64,000 bases of DNA, taken from assembly GCF_004028635.1 (NCBI RefSeq), contig NZ_ML138679.1, forward strand, positions 204,471-268,470. The letters run 5' to 3'. The notes below the pieces were generated by a model. The model searched no databases. It was not told where the DNA came from and saw only the letters and a program-made list of their open reading frames with translations. Positions 41,250-49,339 of the stretch are shown piece after piece; the stretch's first letter is position 1; each line of letters begins with the position of its first letter. Both the position numbers and the translations under genes were made by a program. Origin of the DNA: Streptomyces cyaneus. Lineage in GTDB: Bacteria; Actinomycetota; Actinomycetes; Streptomycetales; Streptomycetaceae.

Positions 41250-42137
41250 TCGGTCGCTGGGGTGAGGGCGGCGCGGGGCTGAGGTCGGTCGCTGGAGGCG
41301 AGGGCGGCGGCGCGGGGCTGAGGCGGGGCGTCTGCTTCGGGCGGGGGCGTGTGCTTCGGGCGGGAGCGAGGCTCGTGCGCTGCTGGCCGGATCGAGGCGC
41401 GTGCTCTTCGCGCCCGGCCCTCGCCCGTGCCCAGGCGTCTCCCCCGGCCGGGCCTCACTCCGGCCCGCGTTTCACCCCGCCGACACGTCAGGTCAGCTGA
41501 GGCCTCACTCGGACCTGCGCTTCACTCCGGCCTGCGCCTCACTCGCGCGGCCTAGGCCTCACTCCGGCTCTACGCGTCAGCCCCGCCCAGGCCCCACTCC
41601 CCTGGATCTCACGGTTACGCGTCCCGCGCTGTCTGGCTCAGCAGAGCCAGGACGGCTCGCTCAGCAGAGCTGAGAGGACGGCTCGAGTCGGAGCAACAGA
41701 TGCAGGTCGGGCTGGGCGACCTCGACCGGGCGGACCGCGGAACGGCGGGGCGGAACCCTTCGTCGGGGCACAAGCCGTAGGGGCAGGGCTTCGGCCGGAG
41801 ACCCGCGTTGGCAAAGAAGGGTAGGCAGGGACGAGGGACTCGGCTCCGGTCTGGGCAGCCGGCTGAAGCCGGCTCGCTCGGCCGAAGTAACCGGCTCAGG
41901 CCGGAGGCGACGCTGCTTCGGGCCGGGTGGCAGGACGTCGGCCTGATGTTCCATGCCGAGAAGTCGCTGGGACGGGGTCTTGTCCGAGCTGAAGGAATTA
42001 GCCGAGTCCGTTCGCTCCGGACGGACGTCATCCGGGCAGTTCAGGACGTTGCTCGTCCACATCGCCAGGCCCACCTGCAGCCCTGTCAGCCTTCGGCTCG
42101 CCACCTTCTGGCCCCTCTGATTACCGGGGCATACATC
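41250..42137. other. Gene desert with degenerate tandem repeats
   Basis: No convincing gene lies in these ~890 bases; open frames on both strands have poor codon bias and low-complexity products. Visible repeats are: a ~35-38-bp unit starting CGGTCGCTGG at 41251 and 41286; a ~19-bp unit (GCGTCTGCTTCGGGC / GCGTGTGCTTCGGGC) at 41329 and 41348; and a ~17-bp degenerate CACTCCGGCCYGCGY unit at about 41456, 41473, 41506, 41523, 41540 and 41560. A palindromic AGCCGGCT pair lies at 41857-41874. The region could be decayed sequence or hold an unrecognised RNA. Confidence 0.5.
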
Positions 42138-42172
42138 AGGGGGTGGCCACCTGGTCGGTGGTCACCCCCTGC
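42138..42172 (-). terminator. Terminator after the DUF3040 gene
   Basis: A 15-bp hairpin (42138-42152 / 42158-42172, one G-U pair, 5-nt loop) lies 24 nt downstream of the DUF3040 stop on the minus strand. It may work in both directions. Confidence 0.75.
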
Positions 42173-42195
42173 GTGTCCAGGAGCTGCTCGTCGAG

Positions 42196-42591
42196 CTAAT
42201 GGCCGCCCTGTTCGTCGCGGCGGCGCTGCCAGCGCTGCTCGATGCGGTCCATCATGGAACGCTTCTGACGGGGCTGCCGGCGGGCGTGCGGGCCGCCGGA
42301 GGCGGGCTGTTCGCCCGGCTTGGGGGCCTTGCGCCAGCCGGTCACGGCGAGTACCGCACAGCCCAGCATGACCAGGAAGCCCACCACGCTGAGCCAGACC
42401 TGCTTGGCGACCATTCCTGCCATGAGGAGCGCGATACCTACGAGGAAGCCAGCGACCGCCTGGTAGACCCGTCGCCGGGTGTACGTGCGCAGCCCGCTTC
42501 CCTCAAGCGCTGTCGCGAACTTGGGATCTTCGGCGTACAGCGCTCGCTCCATCTGCTCGAGCATTCGCTGCTCGTGCTCCGAGAGCGGCAC
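42196..42591 (-). CDS. DUF3040 membrane protein
   Basis: A 131-residue actinobacterial membrane protein. The N-terminus has the family motif MPLSEHEQRMLEQMERALYA (1-20). Two transmembrane helices follow (about 45-65 and 67-87), then a basic Arg/Gln-rich C-terminal tail. Function is unknown; homologues are found near division and wall genes in other actinobacteria. It is a single gene with its own terminator. Confidence 0.9.
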   Translation of the reverse strand: MPLSEHEQRMLEQMERALYAEDPKFATALEGSGLRTYTRRRVYQAVAGFLVGIALLMAGMVAKQVWLSVVGFLVMLGCAVLAVTGWRKAPKPGEQPASGGPHARRQPRQKRSMMDRIEQRWQRRRDEQGGH

Positions 42592-42879
42592 GGAGTCCTC
42601 CTCATCGTGCAGTCGCCGGGGCGACCCGGGGGGTCCCTTCAGGATAGGCAGGGAATCGCCCCCGTGAAACCCGCCCCTCTACGCCAATTGGCCAACCGGG
42701 CTCCGCCATGGACGTCCCGACTCGCTGAGATCTGCATTCCCCAGCGGCCGACCCGTCATGCCGGAACGGTCTCCCTCGATCATACGGCGCTGCGCGCCCG
42801 ATCGGGGGGCCTGTGGCGTACTCCATGTGCAGCCAAGTCCCTGATCAACGGCGCACCCCTGCGGTCCGCAGAGGACGGC

Positions 42880-43650
42880 TCAGGCCTCGGCGGTCTCCCG
42901 CGTCTCGCCGAGCACGTGGAGCTGCGTGGCCACCGAGTGGAAGGCGGACAGCTCGGCCGCCGCCTCCTCCAGCTTCAGCAGCGCCTCCAGCGCCCCGGGC
43001 TCGGTGTCCACCAGCACACCGGGGACCAGGTCGGCGAAGACCCGCACCCCGTGCACCGCACCGACCCGAAGGCCCGCCCCCTCGACCAGTCCGGTGAGCT
43101 GCTCGGCGGTGAAACGGCGCGGCACCGGGTCACCCTGACCCCAGCGGCCATCCGGGTCCTCCAGGGCCTGCTTGGCCTCCTTGAAGTGACCGGCGAGCGC
43201 CCGCGCCAGCACAGCGCCGCCCAGTCCGGCGGCGAGCAGGCTGAGGACGCCCTCGGCACGCAGCGCGGCCACCACGTTGCGCACGCCCTCGGCGGGGTCG
43301 TCGACGTACTCCAGGACGCCATGGCACAGCACGACGTCGTACCCGCCGCGCTCGACCACGTCGAAGAGGCCGTGGGCGTCACCCTGGACGCCCCGCACCC
43401 GGTCGGCCACGTCGGCCTCGGCGGCACGCCGCTCCAGGGCGAAGAGCGCGTTCGGGCTGGGGTCGACGACGGTGACGCGGTGGCCGAGCCGGGCAAGGGG
43501 CACCGCGAAGTTGCCGCTGCCGCCTCCGGCGTCGAGGACGTCCAGCGCCTGGCGCCCCGTAGCCTTCACGCGGCGGTCCAGGGCATCCCGGAGGACTTCC
43601 CAAACCACGGCTGTACGAAGGGCAGCGCGGGGGCGCATCGGGTCCGACAC
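42880..43650 (-). CDS. Class I SAM-dependent methyltransferase
   Basis: A 256-residue methyltransferase with SAM motif I, LDAGGGSGNFA (39-49), an acidic motif II (VTVVDPSPNA), and a post-motif region CHGVLEYVDDP. It resembles CmoM/UbiE-like enzymes, but the substrate cannot be read. The ~290 bp upstream (43651-43943) hold no gene that I can support; GGACAGC-type short repeats are seen around 43830-43860. Confidence 0.85.
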   Translation of the reverse strand: MSDPMRPRAALRTAVVWEVLRDALDRRVKATGRQALDVLDAGGGSGNFAVPLARLGHRVTVVDPSPNALFALERRAAEADVADRVRGVQGDAHGLFDVVERGGYDVVLCHGVLEYVDDPAEGVRNVVAALRAEGVLSLLAAGLGGAVLARALAGHFKEAKQALEDPDGRWGQGDPVPRRFTAEQLTGLVEGAGLRVGAVHGVRVFADLVPGVLVDTEPGALEALLKLEEAAAELSAFHSVATQLHVLGETRETAEA

Positions 43651-43943
43651 GGCAGTTGACTCCTCGGCGCGGCACCGCCACTTGCACGGCGGAGCGATCG
43701 GGCTGCCTCCCCGGCCCGGGTCACGGGAGCGGGAAGGCTTCAGGCGCCCTCCACCCTATTGCCTACGGCAGCCCACCCGGCCATCGCGATGCCGCGCGAT
43801 GCCACCCGTCCGCGCGGCGGACGGCAACGGCGGACAGCACGGGCGGACAGCAGGGACGGACACCGTGACGGGGACGCGGACCTGGGGATGGGCACAGGCA
43901 CTCCGACCGAGGCTTCGTGCCCCAGTGCCCGGCCGTTTCGCCG

Positions 43944-44516
43944 TCAGCCCGCGTCCGGCATGTCCTCGCGCGCGTGACGCGAGCCGTCGGTCCCGTCCGC
44001 GTCGGTGTCCGGTCGTGGCTGTGGCAGGACCGGCTGGAGTACCAACATCCGCTCGACGAGGCGCAGGAACATCGCCACGTCGCGTATCAGGTCGTCGGCG
44101 TCCCGGCGGCTGGCCGCGCCCTGGATGCCCGCCTCGGCCCGGGCGCGGCGCCGGGCGCCCGAGGCGAACAGCGCGCTCCACTCGGTGAGTTCGGGGGCGA
44201 TCTCGGGGAGCACTTCCCAGGCGCTCCTGATGCGGGCCCGGCGCCTGGACGTGGGCTCGGGGCGCCCGCGCGCGGCGAGGACGGCGGCGGCGGTGCGCAG
44301 GGCGGCGAGGTGGGCCGTGGCATAGCGCTCGTTCGGCGTTTCCAGAACGGCGGCCTCGTCCAGTCCGGCACGGGCCTGGGCGAGCAGGTCGAGGGCGGCG
44401 GGCGGGGCCGTGGCCCGGCGGAGCACGGGGTGCACGTCGCTCGCCGGGCCGGTCAGTGAGGGGGCAGGGCCGGTGGCGCGGCGCCGGTGGGCGGCTGCTG
44501 CGTGGTAGCTGGCCAT
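43944..44516 (-). CDS. SAV_6107-like HEPN-domain protein
   Basis: A 190-residue, largely helical protein matching the actinobacterial family annotated as SAV_6107-type HEPN domain. The core (about 35-130) contains LLAQARAGLDEA and ERYATAHLAALRTAAAVLA. HEPN domains are often RNases or nucleotide-binding modules in toxin-antitoxin systems, but the R-x4-6-H RNase motif is not obvious here, and no partner antitoxin lies beside it. Both ends are low-complexity. Confidence 0.75.
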   Translation of the reverse strand: MASYHAAAAHRRRATGPAPSLTGPASDVHPVLRRATAPPAALDLLAQARAGLDEAAVLETPNERYATAHLAALRTAAAVLAARGRPEPTSRRRARIRSAWEVLPEIAPELTEWSALFASGARRRARAEAGIQGAASRRDADDLIRDVAMFLRLVERMLVLQPVLPQPRPDTDADGTDGSRHAREDMPDAG

Positions 44517-44617
44517 GACGAACCTCCTGTCGTCTGTGTGACGGCACGCCCTGATACGGGATGCCGTATGCGCCCATCGTGAGGTATGGCACTGACAATC
44601 CGTTCTGACCTGGGCTT

Positions 44618-44664
44618 TTGCTTCGATCGCGAGTTCGGGCTAACTTTTGCACTGACCAGTCAGT
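44618..44664 (+). promoter_or_regulatory. Promoter and TetR-type operator of the ABC-YhgE-TetR operon
   Basis: A -35 TTGCTT (44618-44623), 17-nt spacer and -10 TAACTT (44641-44646) form a good promoter. The predicted start site (~44653) falls inside a perfect palindrome, ACTGAC-CA-GTCAGT (44651-44664). A further half-site, ACTGACAA, lies at 44591-44598. Binding would block transcription. The TetR encoded at the end of this operon is the likely ligand. Confidence 0.6.
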
Positions 44665-44683
44665 TCAAATTGAGGGGGCAGGG

Positions 44684-45514
44684 ATGGGGGGAACCGTGGC
44701 CGGAGCAGGCGTCACGGCCCTGGGCCTCGGTCTCGAAGGGCCCCGCGGATGGGCGTTCCGCGGGGTTTCCTTCGAGGCGGAGCCCGGCTCACTGATCACG
44801 ATCGAGGGGCCGTCCGGCACCGGACGTACCTGCCTGTTGCTGGCGCTCACGGGACGGATGAAGCCCACCGAGGGAACCGCCACCGTGGGCTCGGCCGGGC
44901 TGCCCAAGCGCATGGCGGCGGTGCGGCGCATCAGCGCCCTGGCCCACGTCCCGGGTGTGACCGACCTGGACCCGGCCCTGACCGTCGCCGAGCACCTCCA
45001 CGAACGGGCGCTGCTGCAGCGGCGGTTCGGCGATTCCTGGCGCGGGCTGCTGCGGCCGCGTGCCGAGCGGAAGTCAGAGGCGAAGGTGCGGATCGAGGCC
45101 GCGCTCACGGCGGCCGGCCTCGACCGGGACTCCCTGCCCAAGGGTTCCCGTACCGCCGTACGTGACCTGGAGCGTCTGGAGGCGCTGCGGCTGTCCGTCG
45201 CGCTGGCCCTGATCGCCCGCCCGCGCGTGCTCGGCGTCGACGACACCGATCTCAAGCTGTCGGACGCCGAACGGGTCGAGGCCTGGGCGCTGTTGAAGTC
45301 CATCGCCGAGGCCGGGACCACGGTCGTCGCGGTGTGCAGCGAGGCCCCCGACGACACCGTCAAGGTGTCCACGGCCCAGGAAGCCGACATCCAGAAGGGC
45401 GACGTCCCGAAGACCGACACCGCGTCCGCCGCCCAGGAATCCCCGGAAACCGACGGACCGGACACCGACGGAAAGGAGGCCGCCGATGCGATCGCCGAGG
45501 CTGGCCGCGCTTGA
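44684..45514 (+). CDS. Degenerate ABC-type ATP-binding protein
   Basis: A 276-residue protein with the fold order of an ABC ATPase but altered motifs. Walker A reads GPSGTGRT (42-49) with Arg48 in place of Lys; the LSGGQ signature is missing (RDLERLEALRL in its place); Walker B reads VLGVDDTD, with Asp where the catalytic Glu should be. It may bind nucleotide without normal hydrolysis. The C-terminal ~45 residues are acidic and Thr/Asp-rich. ATG 44684 has GAGGGGG 5 nt upstream. It overlaps the YhgE/Pip gene by 29 bp, so the two products probably act together. Confidence 0.82.
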   Translation: MGGTVAGAGVTALGLGLEGPRGWAFRGVSFEAEPGSLITIEGPSGTGRTCLLLALTGRMKPTEGTATVGSAGLPKRMAAVRRISALAHVPGVTDLDPALTVAEHLHERALLQRRFGDSWRGLLRPRAERKSEAKVRIEAALTAAGLDRDSLPKGSRTAVRDLERLEALRLSVALALIARPRVLGVDDTDLKLSDAERVEAWALLKSIAEAGTTVVAVCSEAPDDTVKVSTAQEADIQKGDVPKTDTASAAQESPETDGPDTDGKEAADAIAEAGRA

Positions 45515-47570
45515 GCTCCGGCGCTTCGGCCGGGGGAAGCTGCCGCGTGCCGCCCTGGTCGCGCTGCTGGTGCTTCCCCTGCTGTACGGCGCCCTGTACC
45601 TGTGGTCGTTCTGGGACCCGTACGGCCGGCTCGACCGTATCCCCGTGGCGCTCGTGAACGACGACAAGGGGGCGACCGCCCACGGGAAGAAGCTCTCGGC
45701 CGGCGACGACATCACCAAGGGGCTGCGCGAGAGCGACGTCTTCGACTGGCAGGAGGTGAGTGCCGCCGAGGCCGAGAAGGGTGTCGAGAACGGCACCTAC
45801 TACCTGTCGCTGACCATGCCGAGCGACTTCAGTGCGCGGATCGCCTCCAGCGCGGGCAACTCGCCGGAGACGGGCGCCCTTCAGGTGCGTACGAACGACG
45901 CGAACAACTACATCGTCGGGCAGATCTCGCGGACGGTCTTCAGCGAGGTGCGCGAGGCCGCGTCCACCAAGGCGTCGCGGTCGTTCCTGGACAGGATCTT
46001 CGTCTCGTTCTCCGACATCCACGGCGCGACGGTCAAGGCCGCGAACGGCGCCGACAGGCTCGAAGGCGGCATCGGCAAGGCGGAGAAGGGCTCCAAGGAC
46101 CTCGCCGACGGGCTGAAGGAGGCCAAGAAGGGCAGTGGCAAGCTGTCCACGGGCCTGAAGAAGCTCAACGAAGGCGCGGGCGATCTGGAGAGCGGCTCCA
46201 AGCGGGTCGCCGAGGGTACGCAGACGCTCGCCGACAGGGTCAACGGAGTCGACAAGAAGATCGGCCCCTTCCTCCAGGACAACGAGAAGACCATCGGGGA
46301 CACCGCCCGACTGGTCGCCGACAGCTCGGGGGCCATCCGCAACAACCTCGACGACCTGGTGGAGCACGCTCCGGGCGCCGCCAAGGGCGCTCATGCGGCT
46401 TCGGACGTGCTGGACACCGTCTACAAGGCGCGTTGCGAGGACGCCGTACTGCCCGACCCGGCCTGCTCCGATCTGAAGAAGGCCAAGAACTCGGCCGCGG
46501 ACGTGGCGACGATCGCCGACGACCTCAACACGCTGATCGCGGACCACGACGGCGATCTGAAGAAACTCGACAAGAACCTCGCCACCCTCCAGAAGCAGTC
46601 CCAGGCGCTCGCCGACCGCGCACCCCGCCTCTCGGAGGACCTGGACGACGCCGTCACCAGGATCAACCAGCTGAACCAGGGGGCCGCGAAGGTCGCCGCG
46701 GGCGCGAAGAAGCTGCACTCGGGCCTCGGCACGGCCAGGACCGGCGCGGCGGACCTGGACGCCGGCGTGAGTGAGCTGAAGACCGGTGCGTACGACCTCA
46801 ACGGCGGCATGTACAAGCTCGTCGACGGCTCCGGGAAGCTCTCGTCCGGGCTGCACGACGGCGCAGAGCAGATCCCGGACTACGACAAGAAGGCCCGCGA
46901 CCAGCGCACCGAGGTCATGGCCGACCCGGTCCAGCTCGTCTCCCGGGACATGCACAAGGCGCCCAACTACGGCACCGGGTTCGCCCCGTACTTCATCCCG
47001 CTGTCCCTGTGGGTGGGCGCGATGGTGGCGTACATGCTGATCGCGCCGATGAACCGGCGCGCGCTGGCCGCGGGCGCCTCGGCATGGCGGATCGCGCTGG
47101 CCGGCTGGCTGCCCGTGGTGGCGATCGGGGTGCTGCAGACAGTGGCCCTGATGTCGGTGCTGCACTGGGCGGTCGGCCTTCAGATGGCGCGGGCGGCCGG
47201 GACGGTGGGCTTCCTGTTCCTGGTCACGGCGTGCTTCGCGGCGATCGTGCAGTGGCTGAACGCGCGCTTCGGGGCGGCGGGGCGGATCCTCGTCCTGGCC
47301 CTGCTGATGCTGCAGTTGACGTCCGCGGGCGGCACGTACCCCGTACAGACCAGCCCGGGCTTCTTCAACGCGCTCCACCCCTTCCTGCCGATGAGCTACG
47401 TCGTGGAGGCGCTCAGGAGGCTCATCACGGGCGGCGGTCTGGAACCGGTGTGGCACGCGTGCGTGGTGCTCGTCGCCTTCACCGCGGCCGCCCTCGCACT
47501 GACCGCGCTGTCGGCCCGTCGCCGGCAGGTGTGGACGCTCGACCGGCTGCACCCGGAGCTGACCCTGTGA
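45486..47570 (+). CDS. YhgE/Pip-family membrane protein
   Basis: A 694-residue protein: one N-terminal transmembrane helix (about 20-42), a large extracytoplasmic region, a long coiled-coil stretch with GL/GA heptad-like repeats (about 185-475), and a C-terminal block of about five transmembrane helices (from ~500) resembling ABC-2 permeases. Pip/YhgE proteins include a phage-receptor-like protein of lactococci, and relatives occur in type VII secretion systems. Here it probably forms an export or envelope complex with the upstream ATPase. An AAGGAGG SD precedes the ATG. Its stop overlaps a possible GTG start of the TetR gene. Confidence 0.88.
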   Translation: MRSPRLAALELRRFGRGKLPRAALVALLVLPLLYGALYLWSFWDPYGRLDRIPVALVNDDKGATAHGKKLSAGDDITKGLRESDVFDWQEVSAAEAEKGVENGTYYLSLTMPSDFSARIASSAGNSPETGALQVRTNDANNYIVGQISRTVFSEVREAASTKASRSFLDRIFVSFSDIHGATVKAANGADRLEGGIGKAEKGSKDLADGLKEAKKGSGKLSTGLKKLNEGAGDLESGSKRVAEGTQTLADRVNGVDKKIGPFLQDNEKTIGDTARLVADSSGAIRNNLDDLVEHAPGAAKGAHAASDVLDTVYKARCEDAVLPDPACSDLKKAKNSAADVATIADDLNTLIADHDGDLKKLDKNLATLQKQSQALADRAPRLSEDLDDAVTRINQLNQGAAKVAAGAKKLHSGLGTARTGAADLDAGVSELKTGAYDLNGGMYKLVDGSGKLSSGLHDGAEQIPDYDKKARDQRTEVMADPVQLVSRDMHKAPNYGTGFAPYFIPLSLWVGAMVAYMLIAPMNRRALAAGASAWRIALAGWLPVVAIGVLQTVALMSVLHWAVGLQMARAAGTVGFLFLVTACFAAIVQWLNARFGAAGRILVLALLMLQLTSAGGTYPVQTSPGFFNALHPFLPMSYVVEALRRLITGGGLEPVWHACVVLVAFTAAALALTALSARRRQVWTLDRLHPELTL

Positions 47571-47593
47571 GCGCAAGCGGCACAATCAGGGCC

Positions 47594-48223
47594 ATGGAAA
47601 GCAGCAAGGCCGCGTCGGGCGGCAGCACGCGCCGTGAGGCCACCCGGCAGAAGCTCTACGAGGCGGCCGTCACGCTCATCGCCGAACAGGGCTTCTCCGC
47701 CACCACGGTGGACGAGATCGCCGAACGGGCCGGGGTGGCGAAGGGCACGGTCTATTACAACTTCGCGAGCAAGTCGGTCCTCTTCGAGGAGCTGCTCCGC
47801 CACGGAGTCGAACTCCTCACCGCCTCCCTTCGGGAGGCGGCCGAGCAGACCGAACGCGACGGCGGCAGCAAGGTCGACGCCCTGGACGCGATGATCCGCG
47901 CGGGGCTCGTCTTCATCGACCGCTACCCGTCCTTCACCCAGCTCTACGTCGCCGAGCTGTGGCGTACGAACCGGGCCTGGCAGTCCACGCTGATGGTGGT
48001 GCGGCAGCAGGCCGTGGCCGTCGTCGAGGGTGTGCTGCGCGAGGGCGTGAAGAACGGCGAGTTCAGCGAGGAGATCGACGTGGCGCTGACCGCCTCCGCG
48101 CTGGTCGGCATGGTCCTGGTGGCCGCGCTGGACTGGAAGTCCTTCCAACCGGAGCGCTCCCTGGACGACGTGCACGCGGCGCTGTCCCGTTTGCTGCAGG
48201 GCCGGGTGAGCGGACGCCGCTGA
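47594..48223 (+). CDS. TetR/AcrR-family transcriptional regulator
   Basis: A 209-residue repressor with an N-terminal helix-turn-helix (about 18-62, TRQKLYEAAVTLIAEQGF then TTVDEIAERAGVAKGTVYYNF) and a ligand-binding C-terminal domain with AELWRTNRAWQ. It is the third gene of the ATPase-YhgE operon and probably represses it through ACTGAC-CA-GTCAGT upstream of the ATPase gene. An alternative GTG at 47567 overlaps the YhgE stop as GTGA and would add nine residues. Confidence 0.88.
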   Translation: MESSKAASGGSTRREATRQKLYEAAVTLIAEQGFSATTVDEIAERAGVAKGTVYYNFASKSVLFEELLRHGVELLTASLREAAEQTERDGGSKVDALDAMIRAGLVFIDRYPSFTQLYVAELWRTNRAWQSTLMVVRQQAVAVVEGVLREGVKNGEFSEEIDVALTASALVGMVLVAALDWKSFQPERSLDDVHAALSRLLQGRVSGRR

Positions 48224-48251
48224 GGCGGCCGACGACACCGCGCGCACGAAA

Positions 48252-48302
48252 GCGCCGGTTCGAGGTGGCCGCGTCCCCCGCGGGCCATTCTCGAACCGGC
48301 GC
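48252..48302 (+). terminator. Terminator after the TetR gene
   Basis: A 13-bp outer stem (48252-48264 / 48290-48302) with a further inner TGGCC / GGCCA pairing lies 28 nt after the TetR stop. Confidence 0.75.
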
Positions 48303-48450
48303 CTTCTCGTGCTCCCCCGTTTTCCCCGTTCCCCCGTTCCCCCGTTTTTCTTTCCCCCGTACTCCCCCCTGCTCCCCCGTGTCCCCCGTCGGACCCCCGT
48401 TCGGTCGTTCCCCCGGGTCCCCCGGTCTCGCTCCCGCCGACGCCGGGCCG
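48303..48450. repeat. Polypyrimidine CCCCCGT repeat tract
   Basis: The plus strand is almost wholly C/T with a little G, built of repeated CCCCCGT or CCCCCGTT units. The complementary strand has many runs of four to five G separated by 2-4 nt and so could form G-quadruplexes. No gene is present from 48224 to 48658. Confidence 0.7.
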
Positions 48451-48658
48451 GCGGAAGGAGCGGATCCGGGGTCGCTCCGTTCCGGCGCCCCGTGTCGCCG
48501 GTACCGGAGCCGATCCCCTTCTCCGTGGCTCCACTCTCTCGTTCACGCTGGTCGGGGCCCATCCGCGCGCGTACTCATCTCACCGGCTAGGTACGCGTAC
48601 TCAGAGCTGCGCACTCACCCCCAGGACCCTCCGTTGCCGACTGGTTACGATCGCCTCC

Positions 48659-49273
48659 GTGTCGATACTCCCTTTGGTGTTCACCAGCGGCTGGGCCAGC
48701 GGCGTAAACGCCTACGCCGTGGTGTTGTTGCTCGGCGTCTTCGGCGCCACCGGCCTGAGCGACGAGGTGCCCGAGGCACTGCAACGGCCCGATGTCCTGA
48801 TAGCCGCCGGGGTGCTGTTCCTCTGCGAGGCCGTCGCCGACAAGATCCCGTACGTGGACTCGGCCTGGGACTCGGTGCACACCGTGATCCGGCCGGTCGC
48901 GGGCGCGGTCGTCGCGGCGCTGCTCGCCGGGCAGAGCGGGTCGCTGCCCGAACTGGCGGCGGGCGCGGTCGGTGGTTCCACCGCGCTGATGAGCCACCTG
49001 GTCAAAGCCGGAACGCGGATGGCCGTCAACACCTCGCCCGAACCGTTCAGCAACATCGTGGTGAGCCTCGCCGAGGACCTCGGGGTCGGTGCCCTCATCA
49101 CCCTCGCGATCTTCTACCCCGTCGCCGCGGCGGTCGTCGCGGGTGTCCTGCTGCTCGCCGGGTTGCTGCTGCTCCTCTTCCTGGTCTCGCGGATCCGTCG
49201 CTTCCGGCGCCGCAGGGCCGAGCGCCGGGAGGAGAAACGGCTCGCGCAGGCGGTGGGGCAGCGGCCCGGCTGA
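48659..49273 (+). CDS. DUF4126 membrane protein
   Basis: A 204-residue membrane protein of the DUF4126 family, with about five hydrophobic segments and the family pattern TSGWASGVNAYAVVLLLG at the N-terminus and VADKIPYVDSAWD in a loop (about 59-71). The C-terminal tail is highly basic (RRFRRRRAERREEKR). Function is unknown. TACGAT at 48646-48651 lies 7 nt before the GTG, so the transcript is probably leaderless. Confidence 0.88.
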   Translation: MSILPLVFTSGWASGVNAYAVVLLLGVFGATGLSDEVPEALQRPDVLIAAGVLFLCEAVADKIPYVDSAWDSVHTVIRPVAGAVVAALLAGQSGSLPELAAGAVGGSTALMSHLVKAGTRMAVNTSPEPFSNIVVSLAEDLGVGALITLAIFYPVAAAVVAGVLLLAGLLLLLFLVSRIRRFRRRRAERREEKRLAQAVGQRPG

Positions 49274-49339
49274 GCTCCGCCCGACGACAAGGCCCAGGTC
49301 CGCGGGCCGTTGTCAGTGGCAGCGGATAAAGTCCCACGC

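Noticed and set aside
41661..42104. 147-residue minus-strand open frame in the gene desert
   Set aside because: Pro/Arg/Ser-rich with no conserved motif and codon bias unlike neighbours; it lies downstream of a terminator on that strand.
41690..42137. Possible RNase P RNA, SRP RNA or tmRNA in the gene desert
   Set aside because: I looked for the conserved cores (for example the GGAAAGTCC segment of RNase P RNA) and did not find them.
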